Notes under the pieces: model-generated
Told to the model about the DNA's origin: nothing
Databases searched by the model: none
Seen by the model: the letters and a program-made list of their open reading frames with translations, nothing else
Source of the DNA: JASFWK01 sp050049355
GTDB taxonomy: Bacteria; Chloroflexota; Anaerolineae; B4-G1; DUEL01
Reading direction: 5' to 3'
DNA: 5,974 nucleotides
Assembly: GCA_050049355.1 (NCBI GenBank)
Contig: JASFWK010000131.1
Span: forward strand, 1 to 5,974
Shown here: positions 5,556 through 5,974 of the stretch, piece by piece
Numbering within the stretch: position 1 is the stretch's first letter
Layout: every line of letters begins with the position of its first letter
Made by a program: the position numbers and the translations under genes

Positions 5556-5629
5556 GCCCCCGTGGCTCAGCTGGATAGAGCGTCTGGTTGCGGACCAGAA
5601 GGTCGCAGGTTCGAGTCCTGCCGGGGGTA
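5556..5629 (+). tRNA. tRNA-Arg (anticodon GCG)
   Basis: A 74-nt tRNA starting 7 nt after the second serine tRNA. The acceptor stem GCCCCCG pairs with CGGGGGT (5622-5628, closing with a G-U pair) and the discriminator is A5629. Anticodon stem TCTGG/CCAGA encloses loop TTGCGGA, anticodon GCG at 5590-5592, which reads CGC (and CGU by wobble). The D loop GCTGGATAG keeps the A that serves as an arginine identity element, and the T arm is GCAGG-TTCGAGT-CCTGC. CCA is not encoded. The GCG anticodon is unusual, because most bacteria use ACG converted to ICG for these codons. Confidence 0.95.
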
Positions 5630-5660
5630 CAGCGAAGTATGCGTGCTGCAGAGCCCGCCA

Positions 5661-5681
5661 AAGAGATCGACGATAGCTCTT
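5661..5681 (+). other. Small hairpin between tRNA-Arg and the HTH gene
   Basis: AAGAGATC (5661-5668) pairs with GAT plus CTCTT (5672-5674, 5677-5681) with an AG bulge and a three-base loop. It could help end the tRNA transcript, but no T-run follows. A possible -35-like TTGACT (5680-5685) overlaps its 3' arm; no good -10 box is found at the right distance. Confidence 0.3.
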
Positions 5682-5727
5682 GACTGCAAGAACTTGGGCA
5701 TGGGACACAAGGTGAGCGAGGTGAGCC

Positions 5728-5974
5728 ATGACCACTCTAAATCTCCCAACCTACATCCCTCTCCGCGAGGCCGCCGATAGGTACCGCCTCGGCCACCGCG
5801 CATTGACGCGGCTGGTCGAGTCTGGTAGGATACGGGCGGTGGAGATCAATGGAGACGTCGCTGTAGCGGAGGAGGACGTAAACATCGTGTACAGACTACA
5901 GGCCATTCAGGTGGACGAGAGTCTGCAGGGAGAGCCGATTCGAGCTACCGAGGCAGCTGAACGGTACGGGGTGA
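5728..5974 (+). CDS. Partial tandem helix-turn-helix DNA-binding protein (excisionase/MerR-like)
   Basis: An open frame of 82 codons from ATG 5728 that runs off the right edge. Residues 9-51 form an excisionase/MerR-like winged HTH: YIPLREAADRYRLGHRALTR is the helix-turn-helix part, VESGRIRAVEING the recognition-wing turn, and VAVAEEDV the closing strand. A linker follows, and from residue 70 EPIRATEAAERYGV looks like the opening of a second copy of the same domain. Such domains bind DNA as Xis factors of integrative elements or as transcription regulators; which applies here cannot be told from this part. The start has GAGGTG at 5719-5724, about 4 nt before the ATG. It lies 98 nt downstream of tRNA-Arg on the same strand. 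No integrase is seen within the window. Confidence 0.75.
   Translation, partial: MTTLNLPTYIPLREAADRYRLGHRALTRLVESGRIRAVEINGDVAVAEEDVNIVYRLQAIQVDESLQGEPIRATEAAERYGV

Noticed and set aside
5307..5780. Open frames across the tRNA cluster on both strands, such as one reading VAQLDRASGCGPEGRRFESC on plus and GLEPATFWS or GIRTLGDLA on minus
   Set aside because: These are well-known spurious translations of tRNA genes; the same bases fold as complete tRNAs.
5812..5835. A stretch reading GGTCGAGTCTGG that resembles part of the tRNA-Arg T arm, as a candidate att repeat
   Set aside because: The match is short and interrupted, and it falls inside the first HTH domain in a conserved-looking segment, so it is most likely chance.

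Overview
The window looks like a high-GC chromosomal segment from a Chloroflexota bacterium, probably Anaerolineae-like. This is inferred from protein style, not from a search. The main clue is a pair of membrane-anchored proteins that carry an NP(F/Y)PP motif just after the transmembrane helix; the complete one continues into a long Pro/Thr 'TPT' linker. A family 39 glycosyltransferase and a SurA/PrsA-type lipoprotein also fit. Protein genes are densely packed and short promoters can be read by eye.

Layout. (1) Positions 1-1994, minus strand: a promoter (TTGCAC, 17 bp, TATAAT) drives a lipoprotein parvulin-type peptidyl-prolyl isomerase. It is followed at 73 nt by a TM-anchored Pro/Thr-rich protein, then 1 nt after that stop by a second, related TM protein that runs off the left edge. 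These probably form one operon in which an extracytoplasmic foldase serves the cell surface, possibly including its proline-rich neighbours. (2) Positions 1928-2201: divergent intergenic region, with a TATAAT box facing the glycosyltransferase. (3) Positions 2202-3824, plus strand: a 540-residue polytopic GT-C glycosyltransferase (GT39/ArnT-like). (4) Positions 3825-4092: convergent intergenic region full of inverted repeats and without a recognisable gene. (5) Positions 4093-5076, minus strand: a two-gene operon of a YfcE/MJ0936-type metallophosphoesterase and a hotdog-fold acyl-CoA thioesterase, coupled by an ATGA overlap and driven by a promoter that leaves almost no leader. (6) Positions 5077-5294: non-coding, with four hairpin-forming stretches. 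(7) Positions 5295-5629, plus strand: a consensus-like promoter followed by tRNA-Ser(UGA), tRNA-Ser(GCU) and tRNA-Arg(GCG), all without an encoded CCA. (8) Positions 5728-5974, plus strand: the 5' end of a gene with an excisionase/MerR-like helix-turn-helix and the start of a second copy, truncated by the right edge.

Most of the window is ordinary housekeeping or envelope content. The points that deserve a second look are the tRNA-proximal tandem-HTH gene (possible edge of an integrated element), the GCG anticodon of tRNA-Arg, the foldase plus proline-rich protein operon, and the two structured non-coding stretches. I found no CRISPR array, insertion sequence or clear defence system.
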